Part shown: in pieces, positions 7,631 through 15,708 of the stretch | How the letters are laid out: each line of letters starts with the position of its first letter | How positions within the stretch are numbered: position 1 is the first letter of the stretch | Origin: an endosymbiont of Galathealinum brachiosum | GTDB taxonomy: Bacteria; Pseudomonadota; Gammaproteobacteria; SZUA-229 | Assembly: GCA_003349885.1 (NCBI GenBank) | Contig: QFXC01000002.1 | Coordinates: 129,850 to 193,849, forward strand | DNA: 64,000 bases | Direction: 5' to 3' | The notes under the pieces: model-generated | Seen by the model: the letters and a program-made list of their open reading frames with translations, nothing else | What the model was told of the DNA's origin: nothing | Databases searched by the model: none | Program-made: the position numbers and the translations under genes

Positions 7631-7860
7631 GCTTAAGGCATGTTAGCTGCGCATTACACTTTCAGCTGAAAAACAAAAAAGACTGCGGAATAAAATTTCT
7701 GAAAATCTCTTCATAAATGTTCCACGGCTGTGAAAAATACCTTTTTCTGTTTTAAATTTGCACCTAACATCGAATAATAAACTAAATTAACTTATCCACA
7801 TAACTCATTGATTAATAAGAGATAGAACCTTAATTGCAACAGCTTTTAACCGCCAGAACG

Positions 7861-7889
7861 TAAAACACCCGCTATAAGCGGGTGTTTTA
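7861..7889. terminator. Strong bidirectional-type terminator downstream of uvrY
   Basis: A perfect 12-bp stem TAAAACACCCGC / GCGGGTGTTTTA with the 5-nt loop TATAA. The T-run on the minus strand fits termination after uvrY, whose stop is about 75 nt upstream. It separates uvrY from uvrC, so uvrC probably has its own promoter or relies on read-through. Confidence 0.85.
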
Positions 7890-7964
7890 CTGCAGTTTTT
7901 AAGCAGTCATACTGCAAATCAACCATAAGCTACTTTTAATAACTTACTTAACTATTTGATTTTA

Positions 7965-8609
7965 TTATAAATCCGAATCCAACAAGCCGTGTTTTATGGC
8001 CAGATGCATCATTTCTACATCGTTTGATACATCTAACTTCTCATGCAGGCGTTTTCGGTAGGTACTGATGGTTTTAGGGCTTAAAGAAAGTTGCTCAGAT
8101 ATGGCATTTGTGCGCATGCCCTGACTGATCATAATCAGAACCTGAAGCTCACGTTGCGACAGAACATCAATTAAAGACTCTTCTCCGGGCAGCATAGAAA
8201 GGGCTAATTGCTGGGCAATGCTGGGTGCAATATATCGCTGCCCTGCATTCACTTTCTGTATAGCTTCTACCATTTCTTCAACCGGACAACCCTTGGTTAA
8301 ATAACCAACAGCACCTGCTTCAAGTAACCGTTTTGGTAATGGCCCTTCACTGTGAACCGTGAGCACAATCACTCTGGAATCAGGGTGTGTTTTACTCAAT
8401 CTGGCAGTGGCTTCAAAACCACCAATACCCGGCATATTGATGTCCATTAAAATGACATCGGGTTTTACTGTGCGTACTTTTTCCAGCGCAACTTCACCGC
8501 TATTCGCTTCATCTACAACCTCAATTCCAGGCTGATCTTCAAGCAGGCGTCTTAATCCATATCGGATTAAATCATGATCATCTACCAGCATGACTCTTAT
8601 ATTGGACAC
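7965..8609 (-). CDS. uvrY: LuxR/FixJ-type response regulator, UvrY/GacA family
   Basis: Response regulator of the BarA/UvrY (GacS/GacA) type, which in relatives drives Csr small RNA transcription. The N-terminal receiver starts IRVMLVDDHDLIRYGL and carries the phosphoacceptor in ILMDINMPGIGG (Asp ~54). The C-terminal LuxR helix-turn-helix is LSQRELQVLIMISQGM ... LSLSPKTISTYRKRLHEKL. I chose GTG at 8609 (VSNIRVMLVDD) with a GAGG upstream, giving 214 residues, the usual size. The longer open frame to 8843 would translate palindromic repeats and is rejected. Its sensor kinase is not obvious here. Confidence 0.93.
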   Translation of the reverse strand: MSNIRVMLVDDHDLIRYGLRRLLEDQPGIEVVDEANSGEVALEKVRTVKPDVILMDINMPGIGGFEATARLSKTHPDSRVIVLTVHSEGPLPKRLLEAGAVGYLTKGCPVEEMVEAIQKVNAGQRYIAPSIAQQLALSMLPGEESLIDVLSQRELQVLIMISQGMRTNAISEQLSLSPKTISTYRKRLHEKLDVSNDVEMMHLAIKHGLLDSDL

Positions 8610-8700
8610 TATATCTATCGCCTCTTTTTCATTTATTGTTGTGAGGATAATAGCACATGAAACAGGCGCTTTATTAAAAGGCAGAGATGGATGAAACATG

Positions 8701-8883
8701 AGCATTCCCACACAGCAACATGGAAAAGAGGCGTACAGGACGTTATGGAATGTATATATGTCTGCAATATATGCATTCCCACGCAGGAGCATGGGAACGA
8801 GACAAGCAATTAAGCACCAGCATTGCGCAGGGAAAACACCCATAGCATTAATAGAAGCTGGTCGTTCAAGGAGCGTCTACAAC
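8701..8883. repeat. Cluster of REP-like palindromic elements upstream of uvrY
   Basis: GCATTCCCACGCAGGAGC followed by ATGGGAACGAG (8772-8801) is a palindromic unit of a type widespread in proteobacterial genomes. A degenerate relative is at 8701-8730 (AGCATTCCCACACAGCAACA). At 8857-8883 GGTCGTTCAAGGAGCGTC resembles the 24-nt repeat found near uvrC. No coding gene is supported between 8610 and 8897. Confidence 0.65.
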
Positions 8884-8897
8884 TTACTACCCCGGTA

Positions 8898-9365
8898 TCA
8901 CCAGTTTTTAAACGGGTGTTTAATCAAGTTCACATTGTAGTACCTAGGGTCTTCTGTCACCTCTTCCCCTACCCAGTCGGGCTTATCAAAAGTCTCATTC
9001 TCATCATCCAGCTCAATTTCAGCCACCAGTAAACCTTCATTTTCTCCATAAAACTCATCTATTTCCCATTTAAACTTGCCCTGCTCGACTATAAAGCGGG
9101 TTTTGTCGACCTGAGGCTGTTTGCAGAGCTGGTCTAACATCTCTTGCGCCTCAATTAATGGAATTTCATATTCATATTCCATTCTGCGCATACTCAGGGT
9201 GGCGCTTTTTATATTGATATTGGCCTTATCACCCTGCACACGTATTCTGACTGACGCTTTATCAATTTCTCCCATGTAACCCTGTCGAATACGATAGCTG
9301 CTTGTTACCTGTTCACGCCAGTCGGTATTCACCAGCAAAAATTTACGTTCTATTTCTATGGGCAT
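8898..9365 (-). CDS. CYTH-domain triphosphatase-like protein
   Basis: 155 residues forming a single CYTH (triphosphate tunnel metalloenzyme) domain. The signature ExExK is at the N-terminus (EIERKFL, residues 4-10), followed by RIRQGYM, VRIRVQGDKANINIKSA and the later acidic/basic tunnel residues KTRFIV, WEIDEFYGEN and LLVAEIEL. Small bacterial members of this family are inorganic triphosphatases; others are adenylate cyclases or thiamine triphosphatases, so the substrate is uncertain. It is transcribed away from the class V aminotransferase gene, with about 80 nt between them. Confidence 0.88.
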   Translation of the reverse strand: MPIEIERKFLLVNTDWREQVTSSYRIRQGYMGEIDKASVRIRVQGDKANINIKSATLSMRRMEYEYEIPLIEAQEMLDQLCKQPQVDKTRFIVEQGKFKWEIDEFYGENEGLLVAEIELDDENETFDKPDWVGEEVTEDPRYYNVNLIKHPFKNW

Positions 9366-9446
9366 AATTCTTCTCTGATTGATCTAGTTTTATATGTAAT
9401 TAGTGTTATCTTCTTACGAGCCACTAACAGATACAATAAAAATAAT

Positions 9447-10574
9447 ATGCAAAACGACTTCAATCTCGACCCTGACCTGATTTATGTTAACCACGCAGCC
9501 GTTGCACCCTGGCCTGTTTGCACGGTTGAAGCTGTGAAACAGTTTGCTATTGAAAATGGCACTGTAGGCTCTAGCCATTATCTAAACTGGTTAAAAGTTG
9601 AACAGGAACTCAAAGCTGATTTAGCAACACTGATCAATGCACAATCTGCTGATGAAATTGCACTGCTAAAAAACACCTCGGAAGGCCTGTCGATTATTGC
9701 CAGAGGCATTCAATGGCAACCCGGGGATAATATTGTTATTAGCAATGAAGAATTCCCGTCTAATTTTATTGCCTGGGATGCCTTGCGCGCACAGGGTGTT
9801 GAGTTACGTATTGCTAACATTTCAGATACGGATTATCCGGAAAAAGCCATCATTGAGCAGATGGATGCTAACACCCGTTTATTAAGCATTAGCGCAGTGC
9901 AATATGCCTCTGGTTTACGCATGAATCTGGATGTGCTGGGCAAGGCCTGTAAAACGTTTCATGCTTTATATTGTGTTGATGCTATTCAGCAAATTGGTGC
10001 GCTTCAATTTGATGTGCAGTCAATAGACGCAGATTTTGTTATTGCGGATGGGCATAAATGGATGCTGGGGCCGGAAGGTCTTGCGTTATTTTATTGTAAA
10101 CAGTCGAGCATGGATGAGCTCGAATTGCAGCAATTTGGCTGGCATATGGTAGAAGATCTGTCTGACTTTAATAATATGAAAAACTGGCAGGCAGCCAGTA
10201 ATGCCCGACGTTTTGAATGCGGTAGCCCTAACACTTTAACAACCCATGCCCTGCACGCCAGTATCAAACTGTTATTACAGCATGGTATGTCGGTTATTGA
10301 GAAAGCTGTGTTGTTAAATATTCAGACGTTAATTCAAACCTTCTCACAGTTGCCGGACACCTCTATTTTAAGCCCTACCGATATTACACGGCATGGTGGG
10401 ATATTCACTTTTCGTAAAAACAACGTTGATAACGAAGCCCTTTATCAATATCTGGTTAAAAAAGGTGCTGTTTGCGCCCCTCGTGGAGGCGGCATCCGGC
10501 TTTCCCCGCATTATTACAATCAAATGAGTGAGTTTGAGAAACTGGCTGAATGGGTTGAAGAATATAAAGCCTGA
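9447..10574 (+). CDS. Class V aminotransferase family PLP enzyme
   Basis: 375-residue fold-type I PLP enzyme related to NifS/cysteine desulfurases and isopenicillin N epimerase-like proteins. The opening DPDLIYVNHAAVAPWP, the cofactor region LLKNTSEGLSIIARGI, the PLP-pocket Asp in FHALYCVDAIQQIGAL and the Schiff-base lysine in ADGHKWMLGPEGLALFY (Lys ~203) are all present. The C-terminal small domain ends in PRGGGIRLSPHYYN. No Cys-loop typical of IscS or SufS is obvious, so it is probably not a housekeeping desulfurase. The substrate cannot be deduced and the neighbours give no pathway clue. Confidence 0.85.
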   Translation: MQNDFNLDPDLIYVNHAAVAPWPVCTVEAVKQFAIENGTVGSSHYLNWLKVEQELKADLATLINAQSADEIALLKNTSEGLSIIARGIQWQPGDNIVISNEEFPSNFIAWDALRAQGVELRIANISDTDYPEKAIIEQMDANTRLLSISAVQYASGLRMNLDVLGKACKTFHALYCVDAIQQIGALQFDVQSIDADFVIADGHKWMLGPEGLALFYCKQSSMDELELQQFGWHMVEDLSDFNNMKNWQAASNARRFECGSPNTLTTHALHASIKLLLQHGMSVIEKAVLLNIQTLIQTFSQLPDTSILSPTDITRHGGIFTFRKNNVDNEALYQYLVKKGAVCAPRGGGIRLSPHYYNQMSEFEKLAEWVEEYKA

Positions 10575-10799
10575 TACCCTGCTCACTGGTTCACATTAAA
10601 TGTTACTGCAATTTTAATAATCTGGAAATGGCCGGTAAACCTGCTCTTTATTGACTAAACTCCTAGTTATAAGCATTGTCTACAAAATAACTAAAAAAAC
10701 CTGACGGGGTGCGGGTCACTGAATATTTTCAGTCAATTACATAATTCGATATGGGACAGAATCGTAAACTGGTTAGGCACGAATCGTGACGATACCAAT

Positions 10800-11696
10800 A
10801 TGCCCCTGTCTGATTTCGATCGCCTACGTTATGAGATTCGCCCGGGTGATGTCATTCTGGTTGAAGGGCGCTCACCTATCAGTGAAATTATCAAAACAAT
10901 TACCTTAAGCAACTGGACTCACTCCGCTATCTATATCGGTCGATTGCATAATATTGATGACCCGATGTTACGCCAGTTTATTCAGAAGTTTTATCAGGGT
11001 GAAATGGATGATCAGTTAATTATCGAATCGCAGTTAGGTGTCGGCACTATTGTTGATACGATTAGTAAATACCGTGACGATCATCTGCGCATTTGCCGGC
11101 CAACCAGCATCACCCGCACCGACTCTCAAAAAGTGATTGCTTTTGCCATTAACCGATTAGGCACTAACTATAATGTAAGACAGATTTTTGATCTGGCACG
11201 TTTTCTTTTTCCTTACGCCATGCTGCCCAGACGCTGGCGTTCGAGTTTATTTGAACACAATGCGGGCACACCCACTCACACGGTTTGCTCAACCATGATG
11301 GCAGAGGCTTTTGCTTCGGTACACTACCCGATTTTACCTGTATTACACCGTAATGAGGTTGGCCAGTTAGTTATGTATAAACGTAACACCCGACTGATTA
11401 CTCCAAAAGATTTTGATTACTCACCTTACTATGATGTTATTAAATATCCGATTCTCGATTTTGATGAACTGGCTATCTACCAGAGAATGCCCTGGGGGAA
11501 AGATGGCATTGAATTGAATGATGAACAGGATTTAAGCATGCTTGCACCCAATGTGGTGACTGAATCTGTAGAGCAAAAACTCGACGGTGAAGTAGATACC
11601 GATGGCATAAAAAATGACGAAACTAATGACGATAATGAAATCACGAATGATGATAAGTTAATAGATCTGGCAACAGTAAAAAATAACTCTGTCTAA
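10800..11696 (+). CDS. YiiX/YebB-like NlpC/P60-superfamily cysteine hydrolase
   Basis: 298 residues of the permuted papain-like YiiX/YebB group. The His region is SNWTHSAIYIGRL and the catalytic Cys region is THTVCSTMMAEAF (Cys ~163); RPGDVILVEGRSPISEIIK precedes the His block. The C-terminal ~60 residues are acidic and probably disordered (DGIKNDETNDDNE). Frame and sense continue upstream of the ATG as far as 10695 without a stop and encode a plausible family-like segment (WDRIVNWLGTNRDD). The true start may therefore be a rare codon such as CTG at 10719, and ATG 10800 is a conservative choice. The function is unknown; the fold suggests cleavage of an amide or lipid ester bond. Confidence 0.78.
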   Translation: MPLSDFDRLRYEIRPGDVILVEGRSPISEIIKTITLSNWTHSAIYIGRLHNIDDPMLRQFIQKFYQGEMDDQLIIESQLGVGTIVDTISKYRDDHLRICRPTSITRTDSQKVIAFAINRLGTNYNVRQIFDLARFLFPYAMLPRRWRSSLFEHNAGTPTHTVCSTMMAEAFASVHYPILPVLHRNEVGQLVMYKRNTRLITPKDFDYSPYYDVIKYPILDFDELAIYQRMPWGKDGIELNDEQDLSMLAPNVVTESVEQKLDGEVDTDGIKNDETNDDNEITNDDKLIDLATVKNNSV

Positions 11697-11780
11697 ATAA
11701 TAAAAAGACTGGATCGCACCAGTTACTGTAATAAAAATATTACATAAAAGATAACACGACAATTTTTCTAGGAGAACGCC

Positions 11781-14210
11781 ATGCTAACCTGGTTATTAAT
11801 TTTTATAGTCACAATAGGAACAGCAGCATATTTACGATTGCCACAGGTCATATGGAGTGGCGCGCTTGGAATTGTTCTATTTTTATTTAGTTTTTCTGGC
11901 ATGGCCGGGCTGGCATCGCTGGTTATTATCTGGGCCATATTTTTTGCTGTTATTGTGCCGCTTAATCTTCCACACATTCGTCAGAAATATATTTCTGAAC
12001 CTTTACTTGAGTTTATGCGTAGCTCTATGCCTGCTATTTCAAAAACTGAACAGGAAGCCCTTGATGCGGGTAAAACCTGGTGGGAAGTTGATTTATTTAG
12101 CGGTAAACCCGATTACTCAAAAATTCGCGATTTACCGCCTTCAAAATTAAGCGTTGAAGAACAGGCCTTTCTAGATGGCCCAGTTGAAGAATTATGCGGC
12201 ATGCTGGATGACTGGCAAATCAATCAGGTTGATTATGACTTACCGAAACCAGTCTGGAAATTTTTAAAAGATAATCAGTTTTTCGCGATGATTATTCCTA
12301 AAGCTTATGGCGGTTTAGAATTTTCTGCTCTGGGTCACTCCACTGTCGTGATGAAAATAGCCGGACGCAGTATTACTGCAGCCGTTACCGTTATGGTGCC
12401 AAACTCATTAGGCCCGGGCGAGTTATTAATGCATTACGGTACTGAAAAGCAAAAAGATTATTACCTGCCTCGATTATCCAGCGGAAAAGAAATCCCCTGC
12501 TTTGGTTTAACCGGCCCGGAAAACGGCAGTGACGCAGGTGCAATGCCAGACACGGGAGTAGTTTGTCATGGCACATTTGATGGTAAGGAAAATGTTTTAG
12601 GTATTCGCCTTAACTGGGAAAAACGTTACATTACACTTGGCCCGGTTGCCACGGTTTTAGGTCTGGCTTTTAAACTTTATGACCCGGATCATTTAATCGG
12701 TGAAGATAAAGATATTGGTATTACGCTGGCACTGATTAAAACCGATATTGAAGGCATTGATATTGGTAAACGTCACTTCACCTCTAATCATATGTTTATG
12801 AATGGCCCTAACCGGGGTAAAGATGTTTTCATTCCTATGGAGTGGGTTATTGGTGGTCAGGAATATGTCGGTCAGGGCTGGATGATGTTAATGAACTGCC
12901 TGTCTGAAGGCAGAGCCGTTTCACTACCCGCACTTAGCACCGGTGCAGGAAAATATATTTCCCGATATACCGGCGCGTACTCACGCATTCGTAAGCAGTT
13001 TAAAATCCCCATTGGTTATTTCGAAGGTGTAGAAGAAGCACTTGCTGATATTGCGGGCAATACTTACATAATGAATGCAATGCGTGAATTAACCCTGACG
13101 GGTTTAGATCAGGGCGAAGTACCTTCTGTTATTTCCGGCATTGTTAAATACCAGATGACTGAGCGCATGCGTAAGGTAATCAATCTGGCAATGGATGTAC
13201 ACGGGGGCCATGGAATCTGCATGGGACCTAAAAACTTTCTAGGTCGAGCCTATCAGGGAATCCCGATTAGTATTACCGTTGAAGGCGCTAATATTCTAAC
13301 CCGTAGCATGATTGTTTTTGGTCAGGGCGCATTACGCTCTCACCCATACCTGTTAAAAGAAATAGAAGCGGTAAATCACTCCGACCATGATACATCGATT
13401 AATTTATTCGATGATGCACTGTTTGGCCACATTGGATTTATTATCAGTAATTTTTTCCGTTCACTCTGGCTGGGTCTAAGCGGAGCACGTTTTGTCAGCG
13501 CACCCGGAAAAGGTAAAGTCAGACGATATTACCAGCAGTTAACTCGCATGAGTTCATGCTTTGCATTATTATCTGATACCTGTGTTTTAATTTTAGGCGG
13601 TTCGTTAAAACGCAAAGAAAAAATATCAGGCCGACTGGCAGATGCATTATCAAATATGTATATCGTTACGGCTGTGCTTAAACATTATGAAGATCAGGGT
13701 TACAAAAATAATGATTTACCATTATTAGAATGGGCCTGTGAAGACTCGTTATATAATGTTCAGGAAGCAATGAAAGCGGTTATGCGAAACTTTCCTGTGC
13801 CAGTTATTGGTAAGATATTAAATCTGGTTATTTTTCCGTTAACCAAACCTTATGGTGGTGCCAATGATAAAATGGGGCATAAAATTGCTCGATTATTATT
13901 AGATCCATCCTCTGCACGTGATCGTTTAACAAAAGATATATATTTCACTGATGAACCAGACGATGCCGTGGGACGCCTGGAACATGCACTGAAACTGGTA
14001 CTGGATGCTGAAGATGCAGAACGTAAATTTCGTGATGCCATACGCATTGGTTTAATTACCTCACAGGATTACAATCAGGCCGTTGCAGATGCAATTTCAC
14101 AAAGTATTATTGACCAGGCTGAAGCGGATAAAATTTTAGCCGCACATGAAGCAACAATAAACGCAGTAAGCGTTGATGAATTTAGCCACAAAGGATGGAA
14201 ACCTCAATGA
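11781..14210 (+). CDS. fadE: FadE-type acyl-CoA dehydrogenase
   Basis: 809-residue long acyl-CoA dehydrogenase, the first oxidation step of beta-oxidation, passing electrons to the ETF system. Two N-terminal hydrophobic stretches (~1-20 and ~28-60) match the membrane-associated start of E. coli FadE. The dehydrogenase core includes CFGLTGPENGSDAG (FAD-binding), EGRAVSLPALSTGAGK, YQMTERMRKVINLAMDVHGG and ITVEGANILTRS. The C-terminal FadE-specific extension (~520-809) is complete. AGGAG precedes the ATG. The stop overlaps the thiolase start (ATGA), so the two are co-translated. Confidence 0.95.
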   Translation: MLTWLLIFIVTIGTAAYLRLPQVIWSGALGIVLFLFSFSGMAGLASLVIIWAIFFAVIVPLNLPHIRQKYISEPLLEFMRSSMPAISKTEQEALDAGKTWWEVDLFSGKPDYSKIRDLPPSKLSVEEQAFLDGPVEELCGMLDDWQINQVDYDLPKPVWKFLKDNQFFAMIIPKAYGGLEFSALGHSTVVMKIAGRSITAAVTVMVPNSLGPGELLMHYGTEKQKDYYLPRLSSGKEIPCFGLTGPENGSDAGAMPDTGVVCHGTFDGKENVLGIRLNWEKRYITLGPVATVLGLAFKLYDPDHLIGEDKDIGITLALIKTDIEGIDIGKRHFTSNHMFMNGPNRGKDVFIPMEWVIGGQEYVGQGWMMLMNCLSEGRAVSLPALSTGAGKYISRYTGAYSRIRKQFKIPIGYFEGVEEALADIAGNTYIMNAMRELTLTGLDQGEVPSVISGIVKYQMTERMRKVINLAMDVHGGHGICMGPKNFLGRAYQGIPISITVEGANILTRSMIVFGQGALRSHPYLLKEIEAVNHSDHDTSINLFDDALFGHIGFIISNFFRSLWLGLSGARFVSAPGKGKVRRYYQQLTRMSSCFALLSDTCVLILGGSLKRKEKISGRLADALSNMYIVTAVLKHYEDQGYKNNDLPLLEWACEDSLYNVQEAMKAVMRNFPVPVIGKILNLVIFPLTKPYGGANDKMGHKIARLLLDPSSARDRLTKDIYFTDEPDDAVGRLEHALKLVLDAEDAERKFRDAIRIGLITSQDYNQAVADAISQSIIDQAEADKILAAHEATINAVSVDEFSHKGWKPQ

Positions 14211-15508
14211 GCCCTAAACAAGCCAGCCAAAAACGTGATGTTTATATAGTAGACGGTAAACGCACGCCCTTTATAAAAGCAAAAGGTAAACCCGGTGCAT
14301 TTCTGGCATCTGACCTTGCGGTAGCAGCTGCAAGACCTCTGTTATTACAAAACAGTTTTGATCTGGCCGAACTGGATGAAGTAATTGTAGGCTGCGTTAT
14401 GCCCACCGCAGATGAAGCCAATATTGCACGGGTAATAGCTCTGCGATTAGGCATTCCACAAACCGTACCCGCCTGGACTGTACAACGTAATTGCGCATCC
14501 GGTATGCAGGCACTGGATTGTGGTTTTCAAAACATACAGAACGGACAATCAGATTTAATTCTTGCAGGTGGCACTGAAGCCATGAGTCGCGCACCCATTT
14601 TACATAATGACCGAATGGTGGAATGGTTAAGCCAGTTTATGAGTGCGAGAACATTTAGCCAGAAGTTATCCAGCTTTACAAAATTACGCCCTGCCCATTT
14701 AAAACCCATTATTGCTTTAGTGCGCGGTTTAAGTGATCCGATTGTGGGTTTATCAATGGGGCAGACAACGGAAGAAATTGCTTATCGTTTTGGTATTAGT
14801 AGAGACCAGATGGATGAATTTTCTGTTGCCAGTCATCAACGTCTTGGCGCTGCAACTGACAATGGGCATTTAGATGAAATAGAACCGGTATATGACAATG
14901 CAGGTGCTTATTATGATTTTGATGACGGTATTCGCCGTGATTCATCTATGCCTAATTTAGCCAAACTTAAACCCTACTTCGATCGTAAATACGGAAAAGT
15001 CACACCGGGCAATAGCGCACAGATTACCGATGGTGCCGCTATGTTATTACTGGCATCTGAAAGTGCCGTTAAAAAATATAACCTTAATGTGCTGGCAAAA
15101 ATCACCGATTCTGAATGGGCGGGTTGTGACCCGAGTCAGATGGGCCTGGGCCCTGCCCACGCAATGGCACCAATTATGGAACGTAATAAACTCAGCATTG
15201 AAGACGTGGATAACTGGGAAATTAATGAGGCATTTGCAGGTCAGGTTTTAGGCGTGCTCGAAGCGTGGAAAGATACGGACTACTGCAAAAGTGATCTGGG
15301 ATTAAAAAAAGCACTGGGAGAAATTCCTCACGACAAGTTAAATATTGATGGCGGTGGCGTAAGCATTGGTCACCCGGTAGGTGCAAGTGGTGCGCGAATT
15401 GTTTTACATGTTGCAAACAACTTAAAACGAAATAAGGGTAAACGAGGTATCGCCAGTTTATGTATTGGTGGTGGTCAGGGTGGCGCTATGATGATTGAAG
15501 CTCCGTAA
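14207..15508 (+). CDS. Acetyl-CoA C-acyltransferase (thiolase)
   Basis: Type II thiolase that cleaves 3-ketoacyl-CoA in beta-oxidation. It has the nucleophilic cysteine in QRNCASGMQALD (Cys 96 from this start), the His of GGGVSIGHPVGASGAR and the second Cys of SLCIGGGQGGAMM at the C-terminus. At 433 residues it is slightly longer than FadA and closer to the FadI type. ATG 14207 overlaps the fadE stop as ATGA and has AAAGGA upstream, so it is preferred to ATG 14195. The next gene, a FadJ-like enzyme, would supply the hydratase and dehydrogenase steps. Confidence 0.94.
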   Translation: MSPKQASQKRDVYIVDGKRTPFIKAKGKPGAFLASDLAVAAARPLLLQNSFDLAELDEVIVGCVMPTADEANIARVIALRLGIPQTVPAWTVQRNCASGMQALDCGFQNIQNGQSDLILAGGTEAMSRAPILHNDRMVEWLSQFMSARTFSQKLSSFTKLRPAHLKPIIALVRGLSDPIVGLSMGQTTEEIAYRFGISRDQMDEFSVASHQRLGAATDNGHLDEIEPVYDNAGAYYDFDDGIRRDSSMPNLAKLKPYFDRKYGKVTPGNSAQITDGAAMLLLASESAVKKYNLNVLAKITDSEWAGCDPSQMGLGPAHAMAPIMERNKLSIEDVDNWEINEAFAGQVLGVLEAWKDTDYCKSDLGLKKALGEIPHDKLNIDGGGVSIGHPVGASGARIVLHVANNLKRNKGKRGIASLCIGGGQGGAMMIEAP

Positions 15509-15708
15509 CTGCTCAGCTCGGCTCTCTATCTCGGCGTTGAAAAATAGACATTTACACTTGTAAACTCACATTTTCTGCCTTGATCTGAATCCATAGAGAA
15601 GCAACCTGAACAATCACATAAATACTTAAAATATTAAATTCCATTATTTCCGAGTCAAGTTATCGTGAATAACAGAAAAAAGAATTAAAGCAAACAGGAT
15701 AGAAAAGA

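Noticed and set aside
7507..7716. 69-codon plus-strand frame in the uvrC-uvrY gap
   Set aside because: Composed mostly of the inverted 24-nt repeat pair.
8772..8801. Possible CRISPR or tandem array near uvrY
   Set aside because: The repeats are palindromic, irregularly spaced and only two in number; no cas gene is present.
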